A DNA stretch of 64,000 nucleotides, from the NCBI RefSeq assembly GCF_018854015.1, contig NZ_JAAXYO010000180.1, positions 62,001 through 126,000 on the forward strand, in the 5' to 3' direction. This document shows positions 1 through 8,734 of the stretch, one piece after another; the stretch's first letter is position 1; the number at the start of each line of letters is the position of its first letter. The notes under the pieces were generated by a model. That model worked only from the letters and a program-made list of their open reading frames with translations. It had not been told where the DNA came from and searched no databases. Origin of the DNA: Igneacidithiobacillus copahuensis. GTDB taxonomy: Bacteria; Pseudomonadota; Gammaproteobacteria; Acidithiobacillales; Acidithiobacillaceae. A program made the position numbers and the translations under genes.

Positions 1-310
1 CGGCCTGCCCCAAGAATACGAGAAGGACGTACTCGCCCCGTTTGTCGCCGATCTCGGTCGGGAAATCCTGCGTGCTCTGGACTTCTTTCAAGCCAGCCTA
101 CCCGATGTCAATTTACGAAAAATCGCGCTTTTCGGCCCCGGAGCCAATCTCGCGGGCATTACCAAACAGCTCGCTTCCTTACCGGTCGAGACGCCCGACC
201 CGTTTACCGGGATGAGCATCGGATCGGCCGTGAACGAGCGTTTTTTGCGCAGCGAAGGTTCTGCTATGGCGGTAGCCTGCGGACTTGCTCTTCGGAGGTT
301 TGCTGAATGA
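1..310 (+). CDS. pilM: Type IV pilus assembly protein PilM, C-terminal part
   Basis: The reading frame is open from base 2 and ends in TGA at 308-310, so only about 102 C-terminal residues are present; the start lies outside the window. The translation shows the end of an actin-like ATPase fold, with a GPGANL motif about residue 47 of the fragment and GSAVNE further on, closing in ACGLALRR as PilM proteins do. PilM is the cytoplasmic member of the PilMNOP alignment complex and binds the N-terminus of PilN. The stop overlaps the pilN start in an ATGA. Identity rests mainly on position ahead of pilNOPQ. Confidence 0.9.
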   Translation, partial: GLPQEYEKDVLAPFVADLGREILRALDFFQASLPDVNLRKIALFGPGANLAGITKQLASLPVETPDPFTGMSIGSAVNERFLRSEGSAMAVACGLALRRFAE

Positions 311-882
311 TCTTCATCAACTTACTTCCTCATCGCGAAACCAAGAGAAAACAACAGCAACAGATTTTTCTCGCGGGGCTGCTTCTTGTGCTGATTGTCG
401 CAGCGGCTATTTATTATGGCATTTATCAGGTATTCGTTGGGCGCGTGCAGGCAGAACAGCAAAAAATCGTTTACCTGCAGGGGGTAACCCAGCAACTGGA
501 CCAAAAAATTGCTTCTATTGCCGATCTTCGTAAAAAACGCGATGCTTTGCTTGCCCGGGAAAAAATCATCAGCACCCTGCAGGGCCGACGCGATCTCAGC
601 GTCAGGATTTTCAACTCGCTGGCGGCCATCACTCCGCAAGGGGTGTTTTTGACCAAGCTGCAGCAGCAGGGGAACAACGTCAGCCTTTCTGGCTATGCCG
701 AGGGCAACGATCAAGTGGCCGAATTCATGCGAAAAATCGAAACCAGCGGGGTTTTCGACAAGCCCACGTTGGATATCATCAGCAAGGCCCAGTTAGGCGG
801 TGCGGAGGTCAACCAGTTCACTCTCCAAATGCAAACCCGCCTGCCCAAGGCAAAGTCGGAGCAAACTCATGACCTGGGATGA
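307..882 (+). CDS. pilN: Type IV pilus inner-membrane protein PilN
   Basis: 191 residues. The N-terminus reads MIFINLLPHRE, matching the conserved INLLP motif by which PilN docks on PilM, followed by a basic stretch and one membrane helix at about residues 20-45. The rest is a periplasmic coiled coil plus a ferredoxin-like fold. PilN pairs with PilO and links the cytoplasmic PilM ring to PilP and the PilQ secretin. The start overlaps pilM by four bases, and the end overlaps pilO by 14 bases. This is a standard-length member. Confidence 0.95.
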   Translation: MIFINLLPHRETKRKQQQQIFLAGLLLVLIVAAAIYYGIYQVFVGRVQAEQQKIVYLQGVTQQLDQKIASIADLRKKRDALLAREKIISTLQGRRDLSVRIFNSLAAITPQGVFLTKLQQQGNNVSLSGYAEGNDQVAEFMRKIETSGVFDKPTLDIISKAQLGGAEVNQFTLQMQTRLPKAKSEQTHDLG

Positions 883-1510
883 AATCAACAATCTACAGCT
901 TGATGATCTCATGCGCCTGCCACTCAAGGTCAAGGCCATCATTGTGGCTGTCATTATCCTCTTGCTGGGCATTTTTGCCTGGTTCTGGTTCATTTCCCCG
1001 GAAAACGACAAGTATCATAATCTTCATCTACAGGTAGAAAGCATGAAAGAACAGGTGCGCCAGAAGCAGCTCCTGGCCGCCGATCTGCCTGCGTATCAAA
1101 CGCAGATCCAAGAAATGAAACTGCGCTTCCAGCGCTTTCTGAGCCAGCTGCCGGATCGCGCACAAATTCCTTCCCTGCTCGACGACGTCACCCTCGCCGG
1201 CAGGAGCCGCGGCCTGGAATTCTCGCTCTTTCAACCACTTCCAGAAGTAAACAAGAATTTTTACGCAGAAATCCCAGTAAAAATCAATGTAGTGGGAACC
1301 TATGGCGACATTGGCCGCTTCGCCGCGGCGGTGGCAGCGATGCCGCGGATCGTGACGATCAACGAGATCAACATCTCACCCTCGGCAGGCGCCAGTAGCC
1401 CCGTTCCGCCCGCCAAGGCGCTAGCGGCCCAGCAACTACAAATGTCCTGCGTGGCGACGACCTACCGCTATATCGAGGCCAAGACCGACCAGACAGGAGC
1501 ACAAAAATGA
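869..1510 (+). CDS. pilO: Type IV pilus inner-membrane protein PilO
   Basis: 213 residues from ATG at 869. The frame is open further upstream, but PilO-like sequence (MTWDEINNLQ) begins here. A single membrane helix lies at about residues 25-45 (IIVAVIILLLGIFAWFW), followed by a coiled coil to about residue 90 and a C-terminal ferredoxin-like domain. It forms the PilN-PilO periplasmic heterodimer. It starts inside the end of pilN and its stop overlaps the pilP start, which implies coupled translation. Confidence 0.94.
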   Translation: MTWDEINNLQLDDLMRLPLKVKAIIVAVIILLLGIFAWFWFISPENDKYHNLHLQVESMKEQVRQKQLLAADLPAYQTQIQEMKLRFQRFLSQLPDRAQIPSLLDDVTLAGRSRGLEFSLFQPLPEVNKNFYAEIPVKINVVGTYGDIGRFAAAVAAMPRIVTINEINISPSAGASSPVPPAKALAAQQLQMSCVATTYRYIEAKTDQTGAQK

Positions 1511-2046
1511 AGGTGTCAGGCCGCATTGCCAGTCTCGTGACGCTAACCCTGCTCTTGAGCGCCTGCTCGCAAAACGACAATCTGGCAAAGCTGCAAGCCT
1601 TTGTCCAGGAAGGACCGCAGCTGCATCCCAAGGTTCAGCCACTGCCGCCAATACCGCAGTACGCCGCAACGGCATACAGTAACCCGCAAAATCGTGATCC
1701 ATTCACCAGCTTCTCCACTCTGGCATTACGTGCAGAGGCGGCATCGGCAGGGACACAGAACGCTCCACAGCGGAAGGGACCACTCCAGCCCTTGGAAAAG
1801 TATGCGCTTGGTAGCCTTACCCTGACCGGAATCATGCAGGCGGATGGAAAATACTGGGCGGTATTTCTGACCCCGGACGACAAGGTCTATCGTGCGGACG
1901 TAGGTAGCGGCATCGGCGACAAGAATGGTCACATCGTGTCCATCGACGCTCAGCGTCATAAAGTCGTTGTCATTCAGTATCTGCCCAATGCTTTCGGCGG
2001 CTACGAAAAACAAAGCACGACTCTGCACTTTCAGAGCAATGCTTGA
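1507..2046 (+). CDS. pilP: Type IV pilus lipoprotein PilP
   Basis: 179 residues. A lipoprotein signal peptide ends in the lipobox LLSAC at about residues 16-20, so Cys20 should be lipidated. The C-terminal half has the compact PilP beta-domain (YALGSLTLTGIM at about residue 98, then a hydrophobic beta-rich stretch with VGSGIGDKNG). PilP bridges the PilNO dimer and the N0 domain of the PilQ secretin. The start overlaps the pilO stop (ATGA), and pilQ follows after about 20 bases. Confidence 0.94.
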   Translation: MKVSGRIASLVTLTLLLSACSQNDNLAKLQAFVQEGPQLHPKVQPLPPIPQYAATAYSNPQNRDPFTSFSTLALRAEAASAGTQNAPQRKGPLQPLEKYALGSLTLTGIMQADGKYWAVFLTPDDKVYRADVGSGIGDKNGHIVSIDAQRHKVVVIQYLPNAFGGYEKQSTTLHFQSNA

Positions 2047-2065
2047 GTCAAGGATCTGAGCAAGG

Positions 2066-4408
2066 ATGAAGCACATGAACCAGAATGATTCTTTCGCAGT
2101 GGTAGCGTCCCAGAGCAAGCGGCGGAAACGGCCTGCCACCCTGCGGTTTGCCCTGGTGACGGCAATGAGCTGCATGGCGGTCACCGGTACCAGCTGGGCC
2201 GCAAGCTTGATCCAGGGAATACAGGTGGAGGCCAATAACCAGGGAACGGTACTCAACATCCAGAGCGATTCGCGTCCGTCCTATGATGTGAATACCTTCA
2301 ACCATGGCTACCGCGTGCAGATCGATTTTCAAGACGCCCATTTCCTCCCCCAGGCTAACAACGTCGCGGGTGCGGGGGTAATCGAAAACATTCTCAGCGA
2401 AAATGACGGACACAACGCCCGGCTGGACCTGCTGCTGCGCTCGCCACAGGCGGTGATGGTGGAACCCGCTCCCGGCGGTTACCGTTTGCGCTTCGTTGCC
2501 CTGCAGAAGAAGCCAGCAGCCACGCCTGCGGCCACAGCCACTCCTACTTCTAACCCCGAATCCAGCGCGCCCGTTACCGCGGCTCCGGAGACGTCAGTCG
2601 TACCTGCCACCCTCGGCACGAGCGTGGAAAACCTGGCTTTTCATCGGGAAAAGGATGGCGCTGGCATGCTCTCCCTCAGCATTCAGGGGATGCAGCCGCA
2701 AATGGACGTGAGTCGGGAGCCAGGGCGCCTGGTCGTTACCTTGCACAACACCCAGGTGTCCAGTAGCCTCACCCATCGCTTTGGGACGGATCAATTCGGT
2801 ACCCCGGTACAGTACGTCGATGTCTATCCCTTGGGCACCAGTACTCGCCTTATCTTTCACATTGATGGGCCGTTTCAGTACTCTGCCTATCAGCTCGGCC
2901 AGCAGACCATGATCTCGGTGCGCCATGAGGATGCCAATGCCGCCGTAGAGAATCCCATGCAGAGTAAGCGCTTGAGCATGGACTTCCAGAACATCAGTGT
3001 ACGGGATGCCTTACAGGTCATTGCCGACTTTACTCACCAGAATATCGTGGTTTCGAATAGTGTCTCCGGCACCCTTTCCATTCGCCTGAAGAATGAGCCT
3101 TGGGAAGAGGCCTTCAAGGTGATTCTGGAATCCCAGGGACTTGCGGTAAAGCACATCGGCAACATTCTCTGGGTTGCCCCGGCCAACCAGATTACCAGCC
3201 AGGAAGAGGCGGAATTGAAGGCCGATGCCAGCAAGCGCAAACTGGAACCGTTGGAGACTGAACTCATTCCCCTGCAATATGCCCGGGCAACCCAGATCGC
3301 GGATTTGCTGCGTGGCTTCTCCCAACAAATCAACAATAGCGATTCCGGGTCTGGCCTCGATGCTCAGCAAAGTCACGCCCTCGCCTCTGCCTTGGGAATT
3401 CCCTCGGAAAACCTCATCGGCAATTCTCTCTTGGGCGCGCGCGGTTCCGTCGCTGTGGTCACCCGCACCAATAGCCTCTTGGTACGCGATACCCCGCAAG
3501 ACATCGACAATATCAAGAAGCTCATCGCCAAGATCGACAAGCCGGTTCCCCAGGTCTTGATCGAGGCGCGTATCGTCCAGATCACCACCAATGCCGCGCA
3601 ATCTCTGGGCATTCAGTGGGGCGGCACCTACACCTCTGGTGGCGGTGGCGGCATTATCAATCTGTCGGGTACCGGCGCCTCGAATAGTACCAGCACCCAG
3701 GGTGGCAGCTATCCGATCAGCGGCTTCGGCAGCAGCAGTGGCACTGGCACCAGCACCGGCAGCACCAGTGGTGGCGTACCTGCGCTGGTGAACCTGCCGG
3801 CCTATGCGCCCAGCGGTAGTCCGCTCACCGGCCTGAATCCCGCCTCCCTTGGCTTTGCCCTGGGTAATGCCTCCGGCAGCCGGATTTTGAACCTGCAACT
3901 GCAGGCTCTGCAGGCGGCCAACAAGGCGAAGATCATCTCCAGCCCGAAAGTGCTGACCGAAGACAACGAAACCGCCACCATTGCCCAAGGTACGGAGATC
4001 CCCTACCAGCAGGCATCGAGCAGTGGCGCTACCGCGGTTTCCTTCAAGAAGGCTGAGCTGAGCCTCAAGGTCACCCCGCACATTGCCCCGAACGGCAAGG
4101 TCACCATGGACGTGGAGGCCACCAACAATCAGCCGAACTACGCCCAGGTAACTGCCGGCGGTGTTCCCATTAATACCCAGGAGGTCAAGACCAAACTGCT
4201 GGTCAACAATGGGCAGACGGTCGTCATCGGTGGTATCTACACGGAAACCAACAGCAGCTCTCAGTCGGGGGTTCCTTTGCTGAAGGATATTCCGCTGCTG
4301 GGTTGGCTGTTCAAGGCCAAGGAATATAATACGGCGCAGACGGAACTATTGGTCTTCATCACCCCCAAGGTGGTGGGTGGAGAGAACATGGGAGACGACG
4401 CTGGCTAG
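2066..4408 (+). CDS. pilQ: Type IV pilus secretin PilQ
   Basis: 780 residues, the outer-membrane pore for the pilus. The signal peptide is long, with a basic n-region and cleavage near TSWAA at about residue 45. Two AMIN-type peptidoglycan-binding domains follow (about 50-150 and 185-290), then an STN/N0 domain (about 300-375), an N1/NolW domain with a variable insert, and the secretin barrel with its VPLLKDIPLLGWLF motif near residue 740. A Gly/Ser/Thr-rich insert sits at about residues 525-575. An alternative ATG at 2075 is better spaced from the AAGGA at 2062-2066, so the protein may be three residues shorter. The end overlaps aroK by 32 bases. Confidence 0.96.
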   Translation: MKHMNQNDSFAVVASQSKRRKRPATLRFALVTAMSCMAVTGTSWAASLIQGIQVEANNQGTVLNIQSDSRPSYDVNTFNHGYRVQIDFQDAHFLPQANNVAGAGVIENILSENDGHNARLDLLLRSPQAVMVEPAPGGYRLRFVALQKKPAATPAATATPTSNPESSAPVTAAPETSVVPATLGTSVENLAFHREKDGAGMLSLSIQGMQPQMDVSREPGRLVVTLHNTQVSSSLTHRFGTDQFGTPVQYVDVYPLGTSTRLIFHIDGPFQYSAYQLGQQTMISVRHEDANAAVENPMQSKRLSMDFQNISVRDALQVIADFTHQNIVVSNSVSGTLSIRLKNEPWEEAFKVILESQGLAVKHIGNILWVAPANQITSQEEAELKADASKRKLEPLETELIPLQYARATQIADLLRGFSQQINNSDSGSGLDAQQSHALASALGIPSENLIGNSLLGARGSVAVVTRTNSLLVRDTPQDIDNIKKLIAKIDKPVPQVLIEARIVQITTNAAQSLGIQWGGTYTSGGGGGIINLSGTGASNSTSTQGGSYPISGFGSSSGTGTSTGSTSGGVPALVNLPAYAPSGSPLTGLNPASLGFALGNASGSRILNLQLQALQAANKAKIISSPKVLTEDNETATIAQGTEIPYQQASSSGATAVSFKKAELSLKVTPHIAPNGKVTMDVEATNNQPNYAQVTAGGVPINTQEVKTKLLVNNGQTVVIGGIYTETNSSSQSGVPLLKDIPLLGWLFKAKEYNTAQTELLVFITPKVVGGENMGDDAG

Positions 4409-4925
4409 AATCATCCTCATTGGCCCCATGGGGTCAGGCAAGAGCACCATCGGCCGCCTTTTGGCGGCCCGTTTGCGTTGGCGCTTCGTCGATTCCGATG
4501 CGCGCATCGTGGCTGCTACTGGGGTGGATATTCCCACGATCTTTGCCATTGAGGGCGAGGCGGGTTTTCGCGAACGCGAGCATCGCGTGCTCTACGACAT
4601 CGCGCAAGAGGATGAAGATATCGTACTGGCCACTGGTGGCGGCGCCGTACTCGATCCGCGCAATCGGGAACTGCTGCGCCGCATGGGCGAGGTGATCTAC
4701 CTGGAAGTCAGTGTCAGCGAACAGCGCAAACGGCTCCGCCATGATCGTCAGCGTCCGCTGCTGCAGGTGGACAATTTGCGCCAGCGCCTGGACGAACTGG
4801 CTGCGGAGCGCACGCCCCTCTATCGGCAGACCGCCCACTGGCGGGTACGTGGCGATGCGCTACGTTCCGACCAGGTACTGCGGCAGATATTGCGCCATCT
4901 GCGCGACCTTTGTACGGGCCAGTAG
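4377..4925 (+). CDS. aroK: Shikimate kinase
   Basis: 182 residues from GTG at 4377, inside the end of pilQ; no in-frame ATG offers a better start. It phosphorylates shikimate on O3 using ATP, the fifth step of the shikimate pathway. Visible motifs are the P-loop GPMGSGKST at about residues 16-24, a DSDARI substrate motif near 39, the FREREHRVL stretch with substrate Arg near 63, ATGGGAV near 85, and the lid Arg region RQRPLL near 121. The gene order pilMNOPQ-aroK-aroB is common in gammaproteobacteria. Confidence 0.95.
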   Translation: MERTWETTLARIILIGPMGSGKSTIGRLLAARLRWRFVDSDARIVAATGVDIPTIFAIEGEAGFREREHRVLYDIAQEDEDIVLATGGGAVLDPRNRELLRRMGEVIYLEVSVSEQRKRLRHDRQRPLLQVDNLRQRLDELAAERTPLYRQTAHWRVRGDALRSDQVLRQILRHLRDLCTGQ

Positions 4926-4943
4926 CGCGATAGCGAAAATACT

Positions 4944-4971
4944 TTGCAGTGCGGCACGAGCCCCCTACAAT
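4944..4971 (+). promoter_or_regulatory. Putative sigma-70 promoter for aroB
   Basis: TTGCAG at 4944-4949 and TACAAT at 4966-4971 are separated by 16 bases, and the aroB ATG lies 31 bases downstream. The -10 hexamer is bracketed by CCCC and GGGG, giving a small inverted repeat around it. This would allow aroB-thyX-dgt to be transcribed independently of the pil operon. It rests on consensus matching only. Confidence 0.45.
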
Positions 4972-5002
4972 GGGGAGAACGACGCAGGAAGAGATTCCCG
5001 AA

Positions 5003-6085
5003 ATGCCTAGTCTTCAAGTTCAGCTCGGTGCACGCTCCTATCCCATACAGATTGGTTCGGGGATTCTGCACGACGCGCAACGCTTCCTCCCCCACCTGAG
5101 TGCGGGCGCCATTGCCATCCTGTCCGACGATCTGGTGGCCCCCCTGTACCTGCCGGCCCTGCGCGAGACCCTGGCGCACGCGCAGCGTCCGCTGGTGGAA
5201 ATCATTGTGCCGCATGGCGAAGGCAGCAAATCCTTTGCCCGGGTAGAAGAGGTCTGCGGGCAGATGCTGGCGGCCGGACTCGGACGGGATAGCACCCTCT
5301 GCGCCCTGGGCGGTGGCGTGATTGGTGATCTCGGCGGCTTTGTCGCCGCCATCTATCAGCGCGGAATTCCCTTTCTGCAAATCCCGACGACCCTGCTGGC
5401 GATGGTGGACTCCTCGGTGGGCGGCAAAACCGGTATCAATCACCCCTTGGGCAAGAACATGATCGGCGCCTTCTACCAGCCGCGCGCGGTGATTGCCGAT
5501 GTCGACACTCTGGACAGTCTGCCCGAGCGCGAATTTCGCTCCGGCTTGGCCGAGGTCATCAAGTACGGACTGATCAACGATCCGGGCTTTTTTGCTTGGT
5601 TGGAAGATCATCTGGACGCTATTCTCGCTGAGGATAGCGACGCCCTGGCGCGGATCATTCACGATTCCTGCGCTGATAAGGCGGAAGTCGTGGCACGCGA
5701 TGAACTCGAGGGCGGCCTGCGCGCCATCCTCAATTATGGTCATACCTTTGGCCACGCCATCGAGGCCGCTACCGGTTACGGTACCTATCTGCACGGCGAG
5801 GCGGTTGCCATCGGCATGGTCATGGCCGCCGATCTCTCCCGTCGTCTCGATCTGTTACGCGAGAGCGAGCAGGCGCGCATCTTCCGCCTGATTCAGGCGG
5901 CCGGCCTACCGACGCACGCCCCACGTCTGCCGGCAGAGGAGTACCTGCGCTTCATGCGCATCGACAAAAAGGCTGCCGGCGGACAGATCCGCTTCATCCT
6001 CCTGCGCAGCATCGGCGAGTCAATCATCACCGGTGACGTGCCGGAAGCTGCCGTGCGGCAGACCCTCAACGCCTTCATGGAGTGA
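5003..6085 (+). CDS. aroB: 3-dehydroquinate synthase
   Basis: 360 residues from ATG at 5003, chosen because an AGGAAGAG ribosome site lies just upstream and AroB similarity begins at once. It converts DAHP to 3-dehydroquinate with NAD and a divalent metal, the second shikimate step. Visible motifs are GEGSKSF (NAD/substrate region, about residue 72), GGGVIGDLGGFVAA near 105, TTLLAMVDSSVGGKTGIN near 130, and metal ligands in E(V)IKYGLI near 185 and GHTFGHAIE near 250. It follows aroK, and thyX begins three bases after its stop. Confidence 0.97.
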   Translation: MPSLQVQLGARSYPIQIGSGILHDAQRFLPHLSAGAIAILSDDLVAPLYLPALRETLAHAQRPLVEIIVPHGEGSKSFARVEEVCGQMLAAGLGRDSTLCALGGGVIGDLGGFVAAIYQRGIPFLQIPTTLLAMVDSSVGGKTGINHPLGKNMIGAFYQPRAVIADVDTLDSLPEREFRSGLAEVIKYGLINDPGFFAWLEDHLDAILAEDSDALARIIHDSCADKAEVVARDELEGGLRAILNYGHTFGHAIEAATGYGTYLHGEAVAIGMVMAADLSRRLDLLRESEQARIFRLIQAAGLPTHAPRLPAEEYLRFMRIDKKAAGGQIRFILLRSIGESIITGDVPEAAVRQTLNAFME

Positions 6086-6088
6086 ATC

Positions 6089-6895
6089 ATGGCAGCACAT
6101 AACAAGGCCACCAGCGAGCTGGAGGAAGAAATTGCCGAGCGCCTGCGCGTGCATCCTGACGCCTGCCTGCGCATCGGTAATTTCGGCTTCATCGAGCTCG
6201 AAGACAGCTGGGGCGATGAAGCCACCATCGTCAATACCGCCCGCATCAGTACCACCAACAATCGTTTGGCCAATGCCGAAGCCTTCAGCGAACGCGATCG
6301 CGCCCTGCTCTATCAGTTGCTTCGCGATCAGCATGGTACTCCCTTCGAAACGGTCTATTTTCGTTTCCGCTTCATCGCCCCCATCTTTGTTTTGCGCCAA
6401 TGGGTCAAGCATCGGATATCGAGCTGGAACGAGTTTTCTATGCGCTACCGCAAGCCGATATCGGAGGCTTATGTGCCCGATCTCGCCGCCCGCAGCGTCG
6501 ATGGCTATGCCGTTCTCGACGACGATGCCATGGCCGAATATGAATCGCTGATGAGCGAACTGTTCACCTGGTACGAGCGGCACTATGAAGCCGCCTGCGC
6601 GCGGATAGAGGCCGCACGTGCGGAGGGCATCCTGCCGGCCAAAAGTGGCGGTCGCGATCCCTACCGAGGCCGGGCACGGGAACTATTGCGTAACGTGATG
6701 CCGGTAGCGGCCTATTCCGACGTTTACTGGACCGTGAACTTCCGCAGCCTGATGAACTTTTTCCGCCTGCGGCGCAAGCCCGATGCCCAGTACGAAATCC
6801 GTCAGTACGCCGACGCCGCCTACTTGCTTTTCTCCCGCCGTCTGCCGCTACTGGCCCAGACCATGGAGCAGGTTCTGCAAGAGAGTCACGCATAA
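6089..6895 (+). CDS. thyX: FAD-dependent thymidylate synthase ThyX
   Basis: 268 residues. Flavin-dependent methylation of dUMP to dTMP using methylene-tetrahydrofolate, replacing ThyA. The ThyX signature RHRx7S appears here as KHR at 107-109 followed by seven residues and Ser117, so the first Arg is conservatively replaced by Lys. The C-terminal half has LRNVMPVAAYSDVYWTVN and the FRLRRKPDAQYEIR dUMP/FAD-binding segment typical of the family. It sits between aroB and dgt with spacings of three bases and none, and pairing with dgt suggests a nucleotide-pool unit. No thyA is present in the window. Confidence 0.95.
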   Translation: MAAHNKATSELEEEIAERLRVHPDACLRIGNFGFIELEDSWGDEATIVNTARISTTNNRLANAEAFSERDRALLYQLLRDQHGTPFETVYFRFRFIAPIFVLRQWVKHRISSWNEFSMRYRKPISEAYVPDLAARSVDGYAVLDDDAMAEYESLMSELFTWYERHYEAACARIEAARAEGILPAKSGGRDPYRGRARELLRNVMPVAAYSDVYWTVNFRSLMNFFRLRRKPDAQYEIRQYADAAYLLFSRRLPLLAQTMEQVLQESHA

Positions 6896-8047
6896 ATGGA
6901 GCGAGGCCTCGCCAGTTACGCAGCGCAAACGGGGCAGAGCCGGGGGCGGCGTCATTTTGAGAGCGAGCCGACCGGGGGCCGCAGCGAATACCAGCGCGAT
7001 CGGGATCGCGTCATTCACTCCACCGCCTTCCGCCGCCTGGAGTACAAAACCCAGGTCTTCGTCAATCACGAGGGCGATCTCTACCGCACCCGCCTCACCC
7101 ATAGCCTGGAAGTGGGCCAGGTTGGACGCGCCATTGCCCGCCAGCTGGGTCTGGATGAAGACCTGGTGGAGGCCATCTCCCTTGCCCATGACTTGGGCCA
7201 CACCCCCTTTGGCCATGCCGGACAGGATGCTCTGAACGCCTGCATGGCGGAGTATGGCGGCTTTGAACACAACATCCAGTCTCTGCGTGTCGTCGACGTG
7301 CTCGAGATGCGCTACGGAGACTTCCCAGGTCTCAACCTGACCTTCGAGACCCGCGAAGGGATACTCAAACACTGCAGCCGCAATCGCGCAGAGAAACTGG
7401 GAGATGTGGGCGAGCGCTTTCTCAAGGGCGAACAGCCCAGCCTCGAGGCACAGATCACCAACTTGGCGGATGAAATCGCGTATAACAACCACGACATCGA
7501 TGACGGCTTGCGCGCCGGTCTGCTCAACCTTGATGCGCTCGTCGAAGAAACCATGTTTGGCCCCATCTACCGCGAAGTCGCGCAGCGATATCCCACGGCA
7601 TCGCGCACGGTGTTGCGGCACGAAGCCGGTCGTCGCCTGATCAATCTGCTGATTACCGATCTGGTGGAACATACCTCCTCGCGGATCAGCGCCGCAGGAA
7701 TTCAGAGTCCTGCGGACGTACGCCAATGCTCCGAGCCCCTCGCCGCCCACAGTCCAGACAGGGTCCGCGCCATTCGCTCCCTGAAAAGCTTCCTGATGCA
7801 GAATCTCTATCGCCATCCCCAGGTGCATCGGCAAGCCGAAAAGGCGAAGCGCACGGTACGACAGATTTTCGAGCTACTCTTTACCGATCCGCAGCTCCTG
7901 CCGCGCAAACAGCAAGGCTTTCTGCGGGAGCATCCTGGCGATCTGCGGCGCCGTGCCCGGGTAGTGGCAGATTACATTGCCGGCATGACCGATCGTTTTG
8001 CCATCGCCGAACATGAAAGACTCTTTAATCCTCGATCGGGAGCATAG
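6896..8047 (+). CDS. dgt: dGTPase-like HD-domain triphosphohydrolase
   Basis: 383 residues, starting directly after the thyX stop. The HD-domain signature is clear: FRRLEYKTQVF near residue 43, RTRLTHSLEV near 63 and SLAHDLGHTPFGHAG near 98, supplying the H...HD...D metal ligands. A later DEIAYNNHD motif near 192 is characteristic of the dGTPase type-2 subfamily. It would cleave dGTP or related dNTPs to nucleoside and tripolyphosphate in the cytoplasm. Substrate preference cannot be read from sequence; type-2 members are sometimes dNTP-unspecific. Confidence 0.92.
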   Translation: MERGLASYAAQTGQSRGRRHFESEPTGGRSEYQRDRDRVIHSTAFRRLEYKTQVFVNHEGDLYRTRLTHSLEVGQVGRAIARQLGLDEDLVEAISLAHDLGHTPFGHAGQDALNACMAEYGGFEHNIQSLRVVDVLEMRYGDFPGLNLTFETREGILKHCSRNRAEKLGDVGERFLKGEQPSLEAQITNLADEIAYNNHDIDDGLRAGLLNLDALVEETMFGPIYREVAQRYPTASRTVLRHEAGRRLINLLITDLVEHTSSRISAAGIQSPADVRQCSEPLAAHSPDRVRAIRSLKSFLMQNLYRHPQVHRQAEKAKRTVRQIFELLFTDPQLLPRKQQGFLREHPGDLRRRARVVADYIAGMTDRFAIAEHERLFNPRSGA

Positions 8048-8112
8048 ATAGGTTCTGAGAATCTACTGATATTCTTTATCTTTCTGGCTTATTCCAAAAT
8101 AAAAATCTGTTG

Positions 8113-8140
8113 TTGTCCCGCATTTCGGTTTCGCTATAGA
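8113..8140 (+). promoter_or_regulatory. Putative promoter of the SCP2-like gene
   Basis: The 128-base gap after dgt is AT-rich compared with its surroundings. TTGTCC at 8113-8118 and TATAGA at 8135-8140 are spaced by 16 bases (an overlapping TTGTTG at 8110 gives 19). The start codon at 8176 follows after a leader of about 30 bases with a GAGGAG ribosome site. Prediction by consensus only. Confidence 0.42.
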
Positions 8141-8175
8141 CTCAAGAAGTTTTATCAACAAGCGGGAAGAGGAGA

Positions 8176-8685
8176 ATGATGATGATCAAAAATCTGTTGA
8201 TGTCTGCCGTACTCGGTTCAGTCCTTGCAGCACCTGCCCTGGCTTTTGCGGCAGCCCCAGATTTCATGTCCCCGGAATGGGCAAACGAGCTATGCACTGC
8301 CTGGAATCAGAATGACACCCTGACCACCAAGCTGGCTGGTGCCTGGATCAAGAACAACGGTGGAAAGGGCTATAAAGTCATGGAGATTTCTGATTCGACG
8401 ATGAAATCGACCCCGCCCGTGCAACTGGAAATTGCGCCCAAGGATGGCAAGGCCGAATGTATTTACGGCGGCGCAGTGAAGGTTACTGATCTCAACTATA
8501 ACTACGACTATAAAATGTGGGCCACTACCCACGACTGGCATCACATGGGTTCCCCGATGATGGCGATGATGTTTGGACGTCTGAACTTCAAGGGACCGAA
8601 GATGGAGGCCATGGAAAACATGGGTCCGTTCTCGGAGTTCCTGAAACTGGTGAAGGAAGTTCCGGCTACGGTTCCGGCATCCTGA
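8176..8685 (+). CDS. Exported protein with SCP2-like (sterol carrier) features
   Basis: 169 residues with a clear signal peptide (hydrophobic core about 6-22, cleavage near AFAAA at about 25-27), so periplasmic. The mature part has a beta-rich middle (VQLEIAPKDG, AKECIYGG-like stretch, GGAVKVTDLNYNYDYKM) and an end, FGRLNFKGPKMEAMENMGPF, that resembles the closing helix of SCP2 lipid-binding domains, where the protein often ends in a small-subunit-like FxGxLKxxGD pattern. The two cysteines in the mature part could pair. It is monocistronic with its own promoter and terminator. Lipid binding is inferred and moderate; a hopanoid-producing host makes it plausible but does not prove it. Confidence 0.55.
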   Translation: MMMIKNLLMSAVLGSVLAAPALAFAAAPDFMSPEWANELCTAWNQNDTLTTKLAGAWIKNNGGKGYKVMEISDSTMKSTPPVQLEIAPKDGKAECIYGGAVKVTDLNYNYDYKMWATTHDWHHMGSPMMAMMFGRLNFKGPKMEAMENMGPFSEFLKLVKEVPATVPAS

Positions 8686-8701
8686 TACCGGGCAGGAAAG
8701 C

Positions 8702-8734
8702 AAAACGTCCGGCAGCGTATGCCGGACGTTTTTT
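8702..8734. terminator. Bidirectional rho-independent terminator
   Basis: An 11-bp stem (8704-8714 with 8720-8730, AACGTCCGGCA arm) and a GCGTA loop are followed by a run of T on the + strand and preceded by AAAA, which reads as T on the - strand. It lies between the convergent SCP2-like gene and gatB and can serve both. Confidence 0.85.

Noticed and set aside
3011..4081. 356-codon - strand open frame
   Set aside because: Antisense to the pilQ secretin region, with no recognisable domain or ribosome site.
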